Assembly: GCA_964525045.1 (NCBI GenBank)
Contig: CAZGFD010000001.1
Location: 124,001 to 188,000 of the forward strand
Direction: 5' to 3'
Length of the DNA: 64,000 bases
Source: G020348185 sp964525045
GTDB taxonomy: Bacteria; Nitrospirota; Nitrospiria; Nitrospirales; UBA8639
A model generated the notes under the pieces. That model saw only the letters and a list, made by a program, of their open reading frames with translations, was not told the origin of the DNA and searched no databases. A program made the position numbers and the translations under genes. Shown here piece after piece: positions 1 through 8,959 of the stretch (position 1 is its first letter; the number at the start of each line of letters is the position of its first letter).

Positions 1-1
1 G

Positions 2-805
2 GACATCACCGGTGGGTTGCCTCGGGTGGCCGAACTCTTTGAAGCCAGGAAACCTAAAGAGCAAGCAGTAGTAAGCGAGATCGATGGTGAAGTGGCATTT
101 GGCGGGTTTGTCAAGGGAATGCGAAAGGTGACCGTCGATAACAAAATCGGGGATTTAAAGGAGTATTTCATTCCGCGTGGACGTCATGTCAATGTCCATG
201 AGGGTGATTGGGTTCGGGCCGGTGAGCCTTTGATGGACGGTTCCGCTAACCCCCACGACATTCTCAGTGTTTTGGGACCTCGGGAGCTCCAAAAATATTT
301 GGTGAATGAAGTGCAGGAGGTCTATCGTCTTCAAGGTGTGGTCATTAATGACAAGCATATTGAAGTGATTACGCGACAAATGCTGAGAAAGATTCGCATT
401 GAGGATGCCGGCGATACCTCGTTTTTGCCGGGTACCCAGGTGAATAAATTCGCATTTGAGGATGAAAACGAGCGGGTATTGGCTGAGGGAGGGACCCCGG
501 CAATTGGAAAACCGGTGTTGTTGGGTATTACCAAGGCGTCCTTAAGTACCGACAGCTTCATTTCTGGAGCGTCTTTCCAAGAGACGACGCGTGTTTTGAC
601 TGAGGCCGCGATTAATGGGCGGGTCGATGACCTTCGTGGTCTCAAGGAAAATGTTATTGTCGGCAGATTGATCCCTGCGGGAACAGGATTCTCAGAATAT
701 CGTGAAACGTTTGTTCCAAAACCCACTCAGAAGGAAGAGTTAACGACTGAAGCAGAAAATGCCTTAGAGGGTGTCGGAGTATCTACTGTTCCAACCGAAG
801 AGTAA
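2..805 (+). CDS. rpoC: RNA polymerase beta-prime subunit, C-terminal fragment
   Basis: Last 267 codons of the largest RNA polymerase subunit; the gene runs off the left edge of the window. The frame is open from base 2 and begins with DITGGLPRVAELFEARKP, a hallmark segment of the RpoC C-terminal third, followed by the conserved ILSVLGPRELQKYLVNEVQ and SFISGASFQETTRVLTEAA blocks that help form the active-site side of the enzyme. It ends with a short acidic tail. It directly precedes rpsL, the normal order in Nitrospirota and many other bacteria, and is separated from it by a 131-bp spacer that carries a strong promoter. Identity is certain. Confidence 0.98.
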   Translation, partial: DITGGLPRVAELFEARKPKEQAVVSEIDGEVAFGGFVKGMRKVTVDNKIGDLKEYFIPRGRHVNVHEGDWVRAGEPLMDGSANPHDILSVLGPRELQKYLVNEVQEVYRLQGVVINDKHIEVITRQMLRKIRIEDAGDTSFLPGTQVNKFAFEDENERVLAEGGTPAIGKPVLLGITKASLSTDSFISGASFQETTRVLTEAAINGRVDDLRGLKENVIVGRLIPAGTGFSEYRETFVPKPTQKEELTTEAENALEGVGVSTVPTEE

Positions 806-837
806 ACGATTGGAATATAAAAGGGTGTATTGAATTC

Positions 838-866
838 TTGACACCGAATAGGTCCATCTATATAAT
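838..866 (+). promoter_or_regulatory. Consensus sigma-70 promoter of the str operon
   Basis: TTGACA at 838-843 and TATAAT at 861-866, separated by exactly 17 bp; both hexamers match the sigma-70 consensus in every position. Transcription would start near 873, about 64 nt before the rpsL start codon. It lets the ribosomal genes be transcribed independently of rpoBC. Sequence match is direct; activity is inferred. Confidence 0.85.
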
Positions 867-936
867 CAGCCGGTTTGGCAAAGGAAAATGATTTAATTTT
901 CCATCCGTTACAAAATCGGTTAGGAAAGAGGTTGTA

Positions 937-1308
937 ATGCCGACCGTCAATCAATTGGTTCGACTTGGCCGTAAAAGTCTTCGCGCAAAAAGCAAAAGTC
1001 CTGCGCTGAATCGTTGTCCGCAAAGACGAGGGGTCTGCCTTCGAGTGTATACCACAACTCCTAAAAAGCCAAACTCGGCCCTTCGGAAAGTGGCCAGAGT
1101 TCGGTTGACAACGGGAGTGGAAGTGACCACCTACATTCCAGGAATGGGACATAATCTTCAGGAGCACTCCATTGTCTTAATTCGTGGAGGGCGGGTGAAG
1201 GACTTGCCGGGCGTTCGTTACCATATGGTTCGCGGTGCATTAGATGCAGTGGGAGTTGCCAACCGAAAGCAGGGTCGATCAAAGTATGGTGCCAAGAGGC
1301 CCAAGTAA
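937..1308 (+). CDS. rpsL: 30S ribosomal protein S12
   Basis: Ribosomal protein of the decoding centre, 123 aa, normal length. The conserved TPKKPNSALRK block is at residues 42-51 and GGRVKDLPGVRYH near residue 85. The lysines where substitution usually gives streptomycin resistance are both present, so the protein looks wild type for that drug. ATG start preceded by GAAAGAGG. First gene after the consensus promoter and first gene of the str operon. Confidence 0.98.
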   Translation: MPTVNQLVRLGRKSLRAKSKSPALNRCPQRRGVCLRVYTTTPKKPNSALRKVARVRLTTGVEVTTYIPGMGHNLQEHSIVLIRGGRVKDLPGVRYHMVRGALDAVGVANRKQGRSKYGAKRPK

Positions 1309-1361
1309 TCCTTCATTGGCCCTTTCTCTTCCCTTCTGACCAAATTGAAAGTTTAAGGAAT

Positions 1362-1832
1362 ATGCCAAGAAGGCCTATTGTTCTCCATAAGAAAATTTCC
1401 TACGACCCTCGTTTCCATGATGTGGTGGTTGGGAGATTTCTCAATATTTTAATGAACGATGGAAAGAAGAGTACCGCCGAACGAGTATGTTACGGTGCCT
1501 TTGATCTCATTGAGTCGAAAACGGGAAATGAGCCGTTAAAGGTTTTTCAGGCAGCTCTCGGTAATGTAAAGCCTGTGGTGGAAGTAAAATCCCGTCGGGT
1601 GGGTGGAGCATCCTATCAAGTGCCGGTTGAGATCCGGCCGGTACGTCAAATTGCCTTGGCTCTTCGTTGGATTAAGCAAAGCGCCCAGGCAAGAGCGGGC
1701 AAGAGCATGCAGGAAAAACTTGCTGCCGAGCTGATTGATGCTGCCAATAATGCTGGATCGGCTGTCAGGAAACGAGACGATACGCATCGCATGGCCGAGG
1801 CCAACCGGGCCTTTGCCCATTATCGTTGGTAA
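1362..1832 (+). CDS. rpsG: 30S ribosomal protein S7
   Basis: Primary 16S rRNA-binding protein that nucleates assembly of the 30S head, 156 aa, the usual length. Begins MPRRPIVLHKK and carries the conserved LNILMNDGKKSTAE and GGASYQVPVEIRP segments. ATG start 53 bp after rpsL, preceded by TTTAAGGA. Ends in YRW, as in many family members. Confidence 0.98.
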   Translation: MPRRPIVLHKKISYDPRFHDVVVGRFLNILMNDGKKSTAERVCYGAFDLIESKTGNEPLKVFQAALGNVKPVVEVKSRRVGGASYQVPVEIRPVRQIALALRWIKQSAQARAGKSMQEKLAAELIDAANNAGSAVRKRDDTHRMAEANRAFAHYRW

Positions 1833-1937
1833 GAAGATAATCGTGTGCTGCAGGTGATCCACCGGGGTGAGGGTATTCCCTCGCTCTTTGGCAGGATGAC
1901 GGGTGGTTTTCCTGCAGCATTCTTTCGTGAGGACAAG

Positions 1938-4019
1938 GTGAGTACGGAATATCCGCTCAGTCAAACCAGAAATATCGGCATCATGGCTCATATTGATGCT
2001 GGCAAGACTACGACCACCGAGCGTGTTTTATATTATACGGGTGTATCTCATCGAATTGGAGAAGTCCATGAAGGGGCAGCCCAAATGGACTGGATGGAGC
2101 AAGAGCGGGAGCGGGGGATCACAATTACCTCTGCAGCCACGACATGTTTCTGGGGGGAGCACCGAATCAATATTATCGACACTCCCGGACACGTCGATTT
2201 TACCATTGAGGTAGAGCGCTCACTGCGGGTGTTGGATGGCGCCATTGCGGTTTTTGATTCTGTCATGGGCGTTGAGCCACAATCCGAAACGGTTTGGCGT
2301 CAGGCAGATAAATATGGTGTGCCGAGAATCGCCTTTATGAATAAAATGGACCGCCTGGGCGCTGATTTTTTTGCGGGCGTGAATTCGATGGTTGATAGGC
2401 TAGGGGCCAACGCCATTCCGATTCAGTTGCCTTGTGGAAAAGAAGATGGATTTCGAGGGGCCATCGACCTGGTGATGATGAAGGCCTATATTTATGATAC
2501 CGAAAGTCTCGGCGCGAAGTATTCCATAGAAGAAATCCCGGCGGAGTACCTCTCTCAAGCCAAAGAGTATCGTGAAAAAATGCTTGATGCCGTCGCGGAA
2601 TACGACGAAGCCGTTATGGAACGTTATCTCAACGGTGAGGCCCTCGATCCCGGAGAAATTAAGCGAACGATTCGCGCGGGAACTCTTGCAATGAAAATTA
2701 CTCCGGTTCTCTGCGGAACGGCTTTTAAAAATAAAGGGGTCCAGCCCCTCCTCGATGCGGTAGTCGACTATCTCCCTTCCCCCCTTGACCTTCCCCCTGT
2801 TGTCGGAATTGACCCCAAGACCAACAAAGAGATCAGTCGGCAAGCCAATCCCGACGAACCTTTTTCTGCCTTGGCTTTTAAAATCATGAGTGACCCTTTT
2901 GCGGGGCAGTTGACCTATTTTCGAGTCTATTCAGGCAAGCTGGCGACGGGATCGTATGTCTACAACATGGGAAAGGGGAAAAAAGAGCGGATCGGCAGGC
3001 TCCTAAAAATGCATGCCAATAAGCGCGAGGATATCGAAGAGGTTTTCGCAGGGGATATTGCGGCGGCAGTAGGACTCAAGGAGACAAGGACCGGCGATAC
3101 CTTGTGTGACGAAAAGGAACATATTTTACTCGAAGTGATTAAATTCCCCGAGCCTGTTATTTCCCTGGCTGTTGAACCCAAGACCAAGCAAGACCTGGAA
3201 AAGCTCGGATACTCTCTCGGGAAACTTGCTCAAGAAGACCCTTCCTTCCATGTGAAGACTGATGAAGAAACAGGGCAGACTCTCATTTCTGGAATGGGGG
3301 AGTTGCACCTGGAAATCATCGTGGATCGTCTTCTTCGTGAGTTTAAGGTGCAAGCTAACGTTGGAAAGCCTGAGGTCGCATATCGAGAAACCATACGCGG
3401 TCGTGCTGAAGCAGAAGGAAAGTATATCAAGCAAACAGGTGGTCGAGGTCAGTATGGCCATGTCTTTTTGCGGGTTGAGCCGGGAGAGCCTGGTGTGGGT
3501 TTGGATTTCGTCAATAAAGTTGTTGGGGGGGTCGTACCTAAAGAGTTTATTACCCCAGTGGAAAAGGGTGTAAGGGAAAGGCTTGAATCCGGGATCTTGG
3601 CTGGCTATCCCATGCGAGATATCCGGGTGACCCTTTTTGATGGTTCCTACCATGAAGTTGATTCCAGTGAAATGGCATTTAAAATCGCAGGCTCCATGGC
3701 ATTTGAAAGCGCTTGCCAAAAAGCTGACCCTGTGATTTTGGAGCCTATCATGAAGGTGGAGGTGCTTGTTCCCCAAGAGTTTATGGGAGATGTGATTGGG
3801 GATCTCAATGGGCGGCGAGGAAAGGTCCATGGAATTAGGGCTCGTGCTAAGTCTCAAGCTCTTGATGCCGCGGTGCCGCTGAGTGAGATGTTTGGGTATG
3901 CGACGGATTTACGGTCAAAGACCCAGGGGCGAGCCACCTATAGTATGGAATTTGAGCAATATGAAATTGTGCCCAAACAGTTAGCCCAGCAAATAATTAA
4001 GAAGCAGCGAGGGGAATAG
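1938..4019 (+). CDS. fusA: Elongation factor G
   Basis: Translocation GTPase, 693 aa from the GTG at 1938. The frame is open further upstream to a GTG at 1845, but those 31 extra residues have no counterpart in EF-G, and GTG 1938 is preceded by GTGAGGA and starts VSTEYPLSQTRNIGIMAHID, so the shorter form is chosen. G1 AHIDAGKTTTTER, G3 DTPGHVDF and G4 NKMDR are intact; domains II-V follow, with the conserved GMGELHLEI and GRGQYGHV blocks. Only one fusA copy is visible here. Normal length for the family. Confidence 0.97.
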   Translation: MSTEYPLSQTRNIGIMAHIDAGKTTTTERVLYYTGVSHRIGEVHEGAAQMDWMEQERERGITITSAATTCFWGEHRINIIDTPGHVDFTIEVERSLRVLDGAIAVFDSVMGVEPQSETVWRQADKYGVPRIAFMNKMDRLGADFFAGVNSMVDRLGANAIPIQLPCGKEDGFRGAIDLVMMKAYIYDTESLGAKYSIEEIPAEYLSQAKEYREKMLDAVAEYDEAVMERYLNGEALDPGEIKRTIRAGTLAMKITPVLCGTAFKNKGVQPLLDAVVDYLPSPLDLPPVVGIDPKTNKEISRQANPDEPFSALAFKIMSDPFAGQLTYFRVYSGKLATGSYVYNMGKGKKERIGRLLKMHANKREDIEEVFAGDIAAAVGLKETRTGDTLCDEKEHILLEVIKFPEPVISLAVEPKTKQDLEKLGYSLGKLAQEDPSFHVKTDEETGQTLISGMGELHLEIIVDRLLREFKVQANVGKPEVAYRETIRGRAEAEGKYIKQTGGRGQYGHVFLRVEPGEPGVGLDFVNKVVGGVVPKEFITPVEKGVRERLESGILAGYPMRDIRVTLFDGSYHEVDSSEMAFKIAGSMAFESACQKADPVILEPIMKVEVLVPQEFMGDVIGDLNGRRGKVHGIRARAKSQALDAAVPLSEMFGYATDLRSKTQGRATYSMEFEQYEIVPKQLAQQIIKKQRGE

Positions 4020-4122
4020 GTTTGGGCTTTGATGAATTCTTTTCGGAGACCCGATTAATCAAAAAGATAGTAGTGGTCATGCAGTTCGTTGAGTAATCAG
4101 GACAGTTGACAAGGAGGCGGGG

Positions 4123-5328
4123 ATGGCGAAGTCGAAATTTGAGCGGAAGAAGCCGCATTTAAACGTGGGGACGATTGGGCATGTGGACCATGGGAAAACG
4201 ACGCTCACCTCAGCGCTCACGAAAGTGATGGGGGAGAAGGGGATGGCGAAGTTTATCTCCTATGACGAAGTGGCCAAGGCGAGTGAATCCCAAGGGCGGC
4301 GGGATCCCACGAAGATTCTGACGATAGCCATTTCGCATGTGGAATATGAGACGGACAACCGGCATTATGCGCATGTGGATTGCCCGGGGCATGCGGACTA
4401 TGTGAAGAACATGATTACGGGGGCGGCCCAGATGGATGGGGCGATTCTGGTGGTGTCGGCGGCGGATGGCCCGATGCCGCAGACGCGCGAGCATATTCTG
4501 TTGGCCCGCCAGGTGGGGGTGCCCTATATTGTGGTCTTCCTGAATAAAGCGGACAAAGTGGAGGACAAGGAGCTGTTGGAGTTGGTGGAGCTGGAAGTGC
4601 GGGAGTTGTTGAGTAAATATGGGTTTCCGGGAGATACGATTCCGATTGTGACGGGGTCGGCGATGAAGGCGATCGAAGGGGATCAAAGTGAGATCGGGGT
4701 GCCGGCGATTCTGAAATTGCTGGAAGAGGTGGACAACTATGTGCCGACGCCGGAGCGGGCCATTGACAAGCCGTTTTTGATGCCGATTGAAGATGTGTTC
4801 ACGATCAGTGGGCGGGGGACGGTGGTGACGGGCCGCGTGGAGCGAGGGCAGGTGAAAGTGGGGGATGAGATCGAGATTGTCGGACTGAAGGACACTCAAA
4901 CGACGGTGGTGACCGGGGTGGAGATGTTCCGGAAGGTCTTGGATGAAGGGCAGGCGGGCGATAATATTGGGGCGCTCCTGCGGGGGACGAAGAAGGAAGA
5001 GGTGGAGCGGGGGATGGTGTTGGCGAAGCCGAAGTCAATTACCCCGCATACGAAGTTCAAGGCGGAAGTGTATGTGTTGACGAAGGAAGAAGGGGGAAGG
5101 CATACCCCGTTTTTCAATGGCTATCGGCCGCAGTTTTACTTCCGGACGACGGATGTGACGGGCATCGTGCAGTTGGATGCGGGAGTTGAGATGGTCATGC
5201 CGGGAGATAATGTGTCCTTTACGGGGGAGCTCATTGCCCCGATTGCGATGGAGCAGGGGTTACGGTTTGCGGTGCGGGAAGGCGGGCGCACAGTAGGCGC
5301 CGGCGTCGTCACGGAAATCGTCGCATAG
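4123..5328 (+). CDS. tuf: Elongation factor Tu
   Basis: GTPase that delivers aminoacyl-tRNA, 401 aa. G1 GHVDHGKT, G3 DCPGHADY and G4 NKAD are present, as are domains II and III (ISGRGTVVTGRVERG). It has a perfect AAGGAGG Shine-Dalgarno sequence. Two things are odd. The switch I loop reads GRRDPTKILTIAISHVEY instead of the usual ARGITINTSHVEY, which is about five residues longer and lacks RGI, though the Mg-binding Thr is kept. Codon use is strongly G-ending (GTG, GGG, ACG, GCG), unlike fusA before it and rpsJ after it. Either a family-typical variant for the phylum or a copy homogenised with a second tuf elsewhere. Confidence 0.97.
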   Translation: MAKSKFERKKPHLNVGTIGHVDHGKTTLTSALTKVMGEKGMAKFISYDEVAKASESQGRRDPTKILTIAISHVEYETDNRHYAHVDCPGHADYVKNMITGAAQMDGAILVVSAADGPMPQTREHILLARQVGVPYIVVFLNKADKVEDKELLELVELEVRELLSKYGFPGDTIPIVTGSAMKAIEGDQSEIGVPAILKLLEEVDNYVPTPERAIDKPFLMPIEDVFTISGRGTVVTGRVERGQVKVGDEIEIVGLKDTQTTVVTGVEMFRKVLDEGQAGDNIGALLRGTKKEEVERGMVLAKPKSITPHTKFKAEVYVLTKEEGGRHTPFFNGYRPQFYFRTTDVTGIVQLDAGVEMVMPGDNVSFTGELIAPIAMEQGLRFAVREGGRTVGAGVVTEIVA

Positions 5329-5336
5329 GCGAGGGA

Positions 5337-5387
5337 ATCTCAAATTTCACTCTCACATCTCATAAACTGAAATCTAAAATTTGAGAT
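5337..5387 (+). repeat. Inverted repeat between tuf and rpsJ
   Basis: ATCTCAAATTT (5337-5347) and AAATTTGAGAT (5377-5387) form an 11-bp stem around a 29-nt loop, followed by more GAGATCTGAGATT-like sequence. There is no T-run, so it is not a typical terminator. It could be a small intergenic repeat or mRNA structure before the S10 part of the operon. Confidence 0.45.
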
Positions 5388-5420
5388 CTGAGATTATTCT
5401 TGTACAAGGGTGATAAAACC

Positions 5421-5732
5421 GTGGATGTGGATCGAAGAATAAGAGTACGACTTAGAGGGTTTGATTATCGTGTCTTGGATCAATCCGTGAGGGAAATTGT
5501 CGACACGGTCAAACGGAGTGGGGCAAGGATCGCTGGTCCCGTTCCACTTCCCACCCGAATAGAAAAATTTACGGTTCAGCGTTCCACCCATGCGGATAAA
5601 AAATCACGCGAGCAATTTGAGGTAAGGACCCACAAAAGGCTATTGGATATTATGGAGCCAACTCCTGAAACCATGGACGCTCTCATGAAATTAAATCTCT
5701 CGGCCGGGGTGGATGTTGAGATCAAATTGTAA
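5421..5732 (+). CDS. rpsJ: 30S ribosomal protein S10
   Basis: S10/NusE, 103 aa, also an antitermination factor partner of NusB. The frame opens at a TTG at 5400, but GTG 5421 has AAGGGTGAT at a good distance and gives the canonical length and the start VDVDRRIRVRLRGFDYRVLDQS. Conserved block GPVPLPTRIEKFTV is present. First gene of the S10 section; no clear promoter is seen in the 90-bp spacer after tuf. Confidence 0.96.
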   Translation: MDVDRRIRVRLRGFDYRVLDQSVREIVDTVKRSGARIAGPVPLPTRIEKFTVQRSTHADKKSREQFEVRTHKRLLDIMEPTPETMDALMKLNLSAGVDVEIKL

Positions 5733-5793
5733 TAAACCAGAGTGATTCAGAAGCTTGGTCAATCGGCAATCTCAGGGGAAATAAACGGATAAT

Positions 5794-6408
5794 ATGATTA
5801 GCGGAATAGTTGGCAGAAAATTGGGGATGACCCAAGTTTATAATGAACAGCGGAAGCTCCTTCCTGTGACAGTTATCCAGGCAGGTCCGTGCGGTGTGAC
5901 CCAAATTAAAACATTAGAGCGAGATGGGTACGCTGCGGTTCAAGTGGGGTTTGAGGAGGTGGCAGAGCGGAAACTGAACAAACCCCAATTGGGTCATCTT
6001 CGATCCAAGGAGTCCCGGCTTTGGCGTTATCTTCGAGAATTTCCTCAACTTGAAGAATGTCAGATCGGAGACCTGATAAAAGTGGATATTTTTTCAAAGG
6101 GAGACAAGATTTCTGTCCAGGGCGTTTCAAAGGGCAAGGGCTTTCAGGGGGTAATTAAGCGACATAATTTCGGGGGAGGCCCTGCTTCTCATGGTTCCAT
6201 GTTTCATCGTGCTCCGGGTTCCATTGGGAACGCCTCCTATCCTGCAAGGGTATGGAAGAACAAAGCGCTTCCTGGTCAAATGGGACATGAACGAGTCAAC
6301 GTTCAAGGTTTGCAGGTTGTTGATGTCAGGCCCGAAGAAAATTTGTTGTTGGTCTCAGGTTCGGTCCCGGGTGAAATTGGATCCCTGGTCATGGTTCGAA
6401 AGGCTTAA
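5794..6408 (+). CDS. rplC: 50S ribosomal protein L3
   Basis: Early-assembling 23S rRNA protein that reaches to the peptidyl transferase centre, 204 aa. Begins ISGIVGRKLGMTQVY; the extended loop HNFGGGPASHGSMFHR is intact. The position of the glutamine that PrmB methylates in E. coli is an asparagine here (GSIGNASYP), as in many non-proteobacteria. The nearest purine-rich stretch before the ATG (AGGGGAA) is rather far, so translation may depend on reinitiation from rpsJ. Confidence 0.97.
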   Translation: MISGIVGRKLGMTQVYNEQRKLLPVTVIQAGPCGVTQIKTLERDGYAAVQVGFEEVAERKLNKPQLGHLRSKESRLWRYLREFPQLEECQIGDLIKVDIFSKGDKISVQGVSKGKGFQGVIKRHNFGGGPASHGSMFHRAPGSIGNASYPARVWKNKALPGQMGHERVNVQGLQVVDVRPEENLLLVSGSVPGEIGSLVMVRKA

Positions 6409-6424
6409 TAGAGGATAAACCGTA

Positions 6425-7048
6425 ATGCCAACACTTCAAGTCATTGGTATGGATAATCGTCCCATCGAGACCATTGAAATGGAAGGGGAAGTGTTTATAG
6501 CTCCCGCCAATCGTTCTTTGGTCCATAAGGCTGTGGTGATGCAGCGCGCGAGTATTCGTCAGGGAACCGCTTCCACTCGTGGCCGCGGAGAAGTCCAGGG
6601 TTCAAACAGAAAGCCATGGAAGCAAAAGCATACTGGTCGAGCAAGGGCCGGGACGGCTCGTTCCCCAATCTGGCGCCATGGAGGAACCGTTTTTGGTCCC
6701 AAGCCAAGGCATTTTGGATTTCAAATGCCTAGGAAGAGTTATCGTTCAGCTCTGCGAAGCGCCTTGTCCTCGAAGGTTTCATCCAACGAGGTGGTGGTGC
6801 TGTCGGAATTATCCTTGCCTGAACTGAAGGCACGTTGCATGGCTCAAGTTCTATCGCAATTGGAGCTGAATGGTCGTCTTCTGATAGTGGTGGGGGATGA
6901 ATTTTCCAATTTAGAAAAAGTAGCGCGTAATCTGAAGAATGTGAAGTTGATTCGAGTCAATGAATTAAACGTGTATGACATCTTGCGCTGTGACAAACTT
7001 GTCATTCTTCGCAATGAATTGATGAAGGTTCAGGAGTTCTGGTCGTGA
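6425..7048 (+). CDS. rplD: 50S ribosomal protein L4
   Basis: 207 aa, L4/L1e family. The long exit-tunnel loop with GTASTRGRGEVQGSNRKPWK and KHTGRARAGTARSPIWRHGG is conserved. In some bacteria L4 represses its own operon, but no matching leader is evident here. Its stop codon overlaps the rplW start (GTGA), implying translational coupling. Confidence 0.97.
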   Translation: MPTLQVIGMDNRPIETIEMEGEVFIAPANRSLVHKAVVMQRASIRQGTASTRGRGEVQGSNRKPWKQKHTGRARAGTARSPIWRHGGTVFGPKPRHFGFQMPRKSYRSALRSALSSKVSSNEVVVLSELSLPELKARCMAQVLSQLELNGRLLIVVGDEFSNLEKVARNLKNVKLIRVNELNVYDILRCDKLVILRNELMKVQEFWS

Positions 7049-7338
7049 TCGTAGATCCTCATGATATCTTGATCCGTCCCTTGTTGACGGAAAAAATCAC
7101 CTCGTTGCGAGAGGTCAAAAATTGTGTGGCCTTCCTTGTTAAAAGGGAAGCGACACGCCTTGACGTGAAGCAGGCGGTAGAAAAAGTTCTGAAGGTCAAG
7201 GTCCAGCATGTCAATGTGATGAATGTACAGGGAAAGAAAAAACGGCAGGGCCGATATGTCGGAAAGAGGCCGGATTGGCGCAAGGCGATTATCACCTTGA
7301 AAGAAGGCGAAAAATTAGAGCTATATGAAAGTGCCTGA
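7045..7338 (+). CDS. rplW: 50S ribosomal protein L23
   Basis: 97 aa, located at the tunnel exit where trigger factor and SRP dock. GTG start overlapping the rplD stop by 4 bp. Begins VDPHDILIRPLLTEK, and GKKKRQGRYVGKRPDWRKA is the typical basic loop. Confidence 0.96.
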   Translation: MIVDPHDILIRPLLTEKITSLREVKNCVAFLVKREATRLDVKQAVEKVLKVKVQHVNVMNVQGKKKRQGRYVGKRPDWRKAIITLKEGEKLELYESA

Positions 7339-7400
7339 CAGCCTGACTGATTTTTTTAACCGAACTGCAACAAAGAAAAATGGTTGAGGTAATCTGAGTT

Positions 7401-8234
7401 ATGGGAATGCGAGAATACAATCCGACTTCACCTGGTCGTCGGGGGATGTCCGTCTTAACCGGGGAAGAATTGAACAAGCAGCGCCCTGAAAAGAGTCTGA
7501 CGAAGAACCTTTCGCGTTCTGGTGGTCGCAATAATCACGGTCGAGTCACTGTCCGTTTCCGGGGTGGAGGGCATAAACGATTATATAGACAAATCGACTT
7601 TAGGCGGAATAAGCATGGGGTACCGGCTAAAGTGGCCAGTATTGAATATGACCCGAATCGTTCGGCCCGGATCGCGCTCCTGCACTATGCTGATGGAGAA
7701 AAACGGTATATTTTGGCTCCTAACGGTTTGGCAGTCGGTGACATGCTCCATTCCGGCCCCGACGCCGATGTGAAGGTTGGGAACGCTTTGCCTTTAGCCT
7801 CCATGCCCCTTGGGGCTGTCATTCACAATATAGAACTCCGGCCCGGCAAAGGTGGCCAGTTGGTTCGAAGTGCCGGAGCCTCGGCTCAAGTGATGGGGCG
7901 AGAAGGTGCCTACGTTCAAATCCGATTGGTGTCCGGCGAGATGCGTCGGGTGCTTGGAAGTTGCATGGCCACGGTCGGTCAAGTAGGAAACGTCGACCAT
8001 GGGAATATCAGTGTTGGGAAAGCGGGTCGTTCTCGTTGGCTAGGGCGGCGACCTCATGTGCGTGGGGTGGTGATGAATCCGGTTGATCACCCTCATGGTG
8101 GTGGTGAAGGCAAGGCGGGTCAAGGGAATCCCCATCCAGTTTCTCCCTGGGGCCTTCCCACAAAGGGATACAAGACTCGAAAACGAAAAAACGCTTCGTC
8201 CAAATTTATCATTTCAAGGAGAAAATCCAAGTAA
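7401..8234 (+). CDS. rplB: 50S ribosomal protein L2
   Basis: 277 aa, one of the largest and most conserved 50S proteins, needed for subunit joining and peptidyl transfer. The conserved GRNNHGRVTVRFRGGGHKR block and the C-terminal MNPVDHPHGGGEGK containing the critical histidine are intact. ATG at 7401 with GAGGT upstream; 62 bp after rplW. Confidence 0.98.
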   Translation: MGMREYNPTSPGRRGMSVLTGEELNKQRPEKSLTKNLSRSGGRNNHGRVTVRFRGGGHKRLYRQIDFRRNKHGVPAKVASIEYDPNRSARIALLHYADGEKRYILAPNGLAVGDMLHSGPDADVKVGNALPLASMPLGAVIHNIELRPGKGGQLVRSAGASAQVMGREGAYVQIRLVSGEMRRVLGSCMATVGQVGNVDHGNISVGKAGRSRWLGRRPHVRGVVMNPVDHPHGGGEGKAGQGNPHPVSPWGLPTKGYKTRKRKNASSKFIISRRKSK

Positions 8235-8250
8235 TCTTTGGGGAGTCACG

Positions 8251-8538
8251 ATGCCGAGGTCAGTTCATAAAGGTCCATTTGTTGATGAGCATCTTCTGAA
8301 AAAAGTTGAGAAGATGAATGAGACGAAAGAACGCAAGCTGATAAAAACGTGGTCTCGTCGTTCTACTGTCACACCGGAAATGATTGGCCATACCTTTGGG
8401 GTTCATAACGGAAAAAAATTCATTCCGGTTTTTATCACGGAGAACATGGTCGGACATAAATTAGGGGAATTTGCGCCCACGAGATTTTTTAAAGGACATG
8501 GAGCTGCCAAGACCGAAAAGGCGGTGGCTCTCAAGTAG
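8251..8538 (+). CDS. rpsS: 30S ribosomal protein S19
   Basis: 95 aa. The frame is open far upstream into rplB, but the true start is ATG 8251, preceded by GGGGAG and beginning MPRSVHKGPFVDEHL, the family N-terminus. Carries FKGHGAAKTEKAV at the C-terminus. Binds 16S rRNA in the head with S13. Confidence 0.97.
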   Translation: MPRSVHKGPFVDEHLLKKVEKMNETKERKLIKTWSRRSTVTPEMIGHTFGVHNGKKFIPVFITENMVGHKLGEFAPTRFFKGHGAAKTEKAVALK

Positions 8539-8563
8539 GGATTTGGAGTAAGGATCTAGCTTA

Positions 8564-8911
8564 ATGCCAGAAGCGAAAGCCATTTTACGATATGTAAGAA
8601 TATCTCCCAGGAAGGCCAGGTTGGTTGTGGATATGGTGAGGGGGAGGCATGTTCCTGAGGCCATGAGTCTGTTGAGGTATACACCTCAGTCGGCTTCAAA
8701 GATTGTCGAACATGTTTTACGCTCTGCTGTCGCCAATGCGGCCCAAAAAGAATTGGGGGATCCGGAATCTCTCAAAATTGTGCAAGCGTATGTCGATGGG
8801 GGTCCTACTCTTAAGCGATTCCAACCTCGATCCATGGGTCGAGCCAATCCCATTCATAAGCGAACGAGTCATATTACGGTCATTGTTGGTCCAAGTGGCC
8901 ATTCGACTTGA
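8564..8911 (+). CDS. rplV: 50S ribosomal protein L22
   Basis: 115 aa. Conserved start RYVRISPRKARLVVDMVRG and the beta-hairpin loop GPTLKRFQPRSMGRANPIHKR, which lines the exit tunnel and is a site of macrolide-resistance changes; it appears intact. Confidence 0.97.
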   Translation: MPEAKAILRYVRISPRKARLVVDMVRGRHVPEAMSLLRYTPQSASKIVEHVLRSAVANAAQKELGDPESLKIVQAYVDGGPTLKRFQPRSMGRANPIHKRTSHITVIVGPSGHST

Positions 8912-8959
8912 GAGAAGAATGTGGAATTTTTCGGACAGAAGGAAGGGTAAGGGGTAAAT

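Noticed and set aside
1845..1937. Upstream extension of fusA by 31 codons
   Set aside because: No EF-G has this extension and the GTG at 1938 has its own Shine-Dalgarno; the extension is read-through of the spacer.
4210..5117. Long open frames on the minus strand of tuf (up to 229 codons)
   Set aside because: They result from the G-ending codon use of tuf; the translations are low-complexity His/Arg/Pro-rich and have no start signals.
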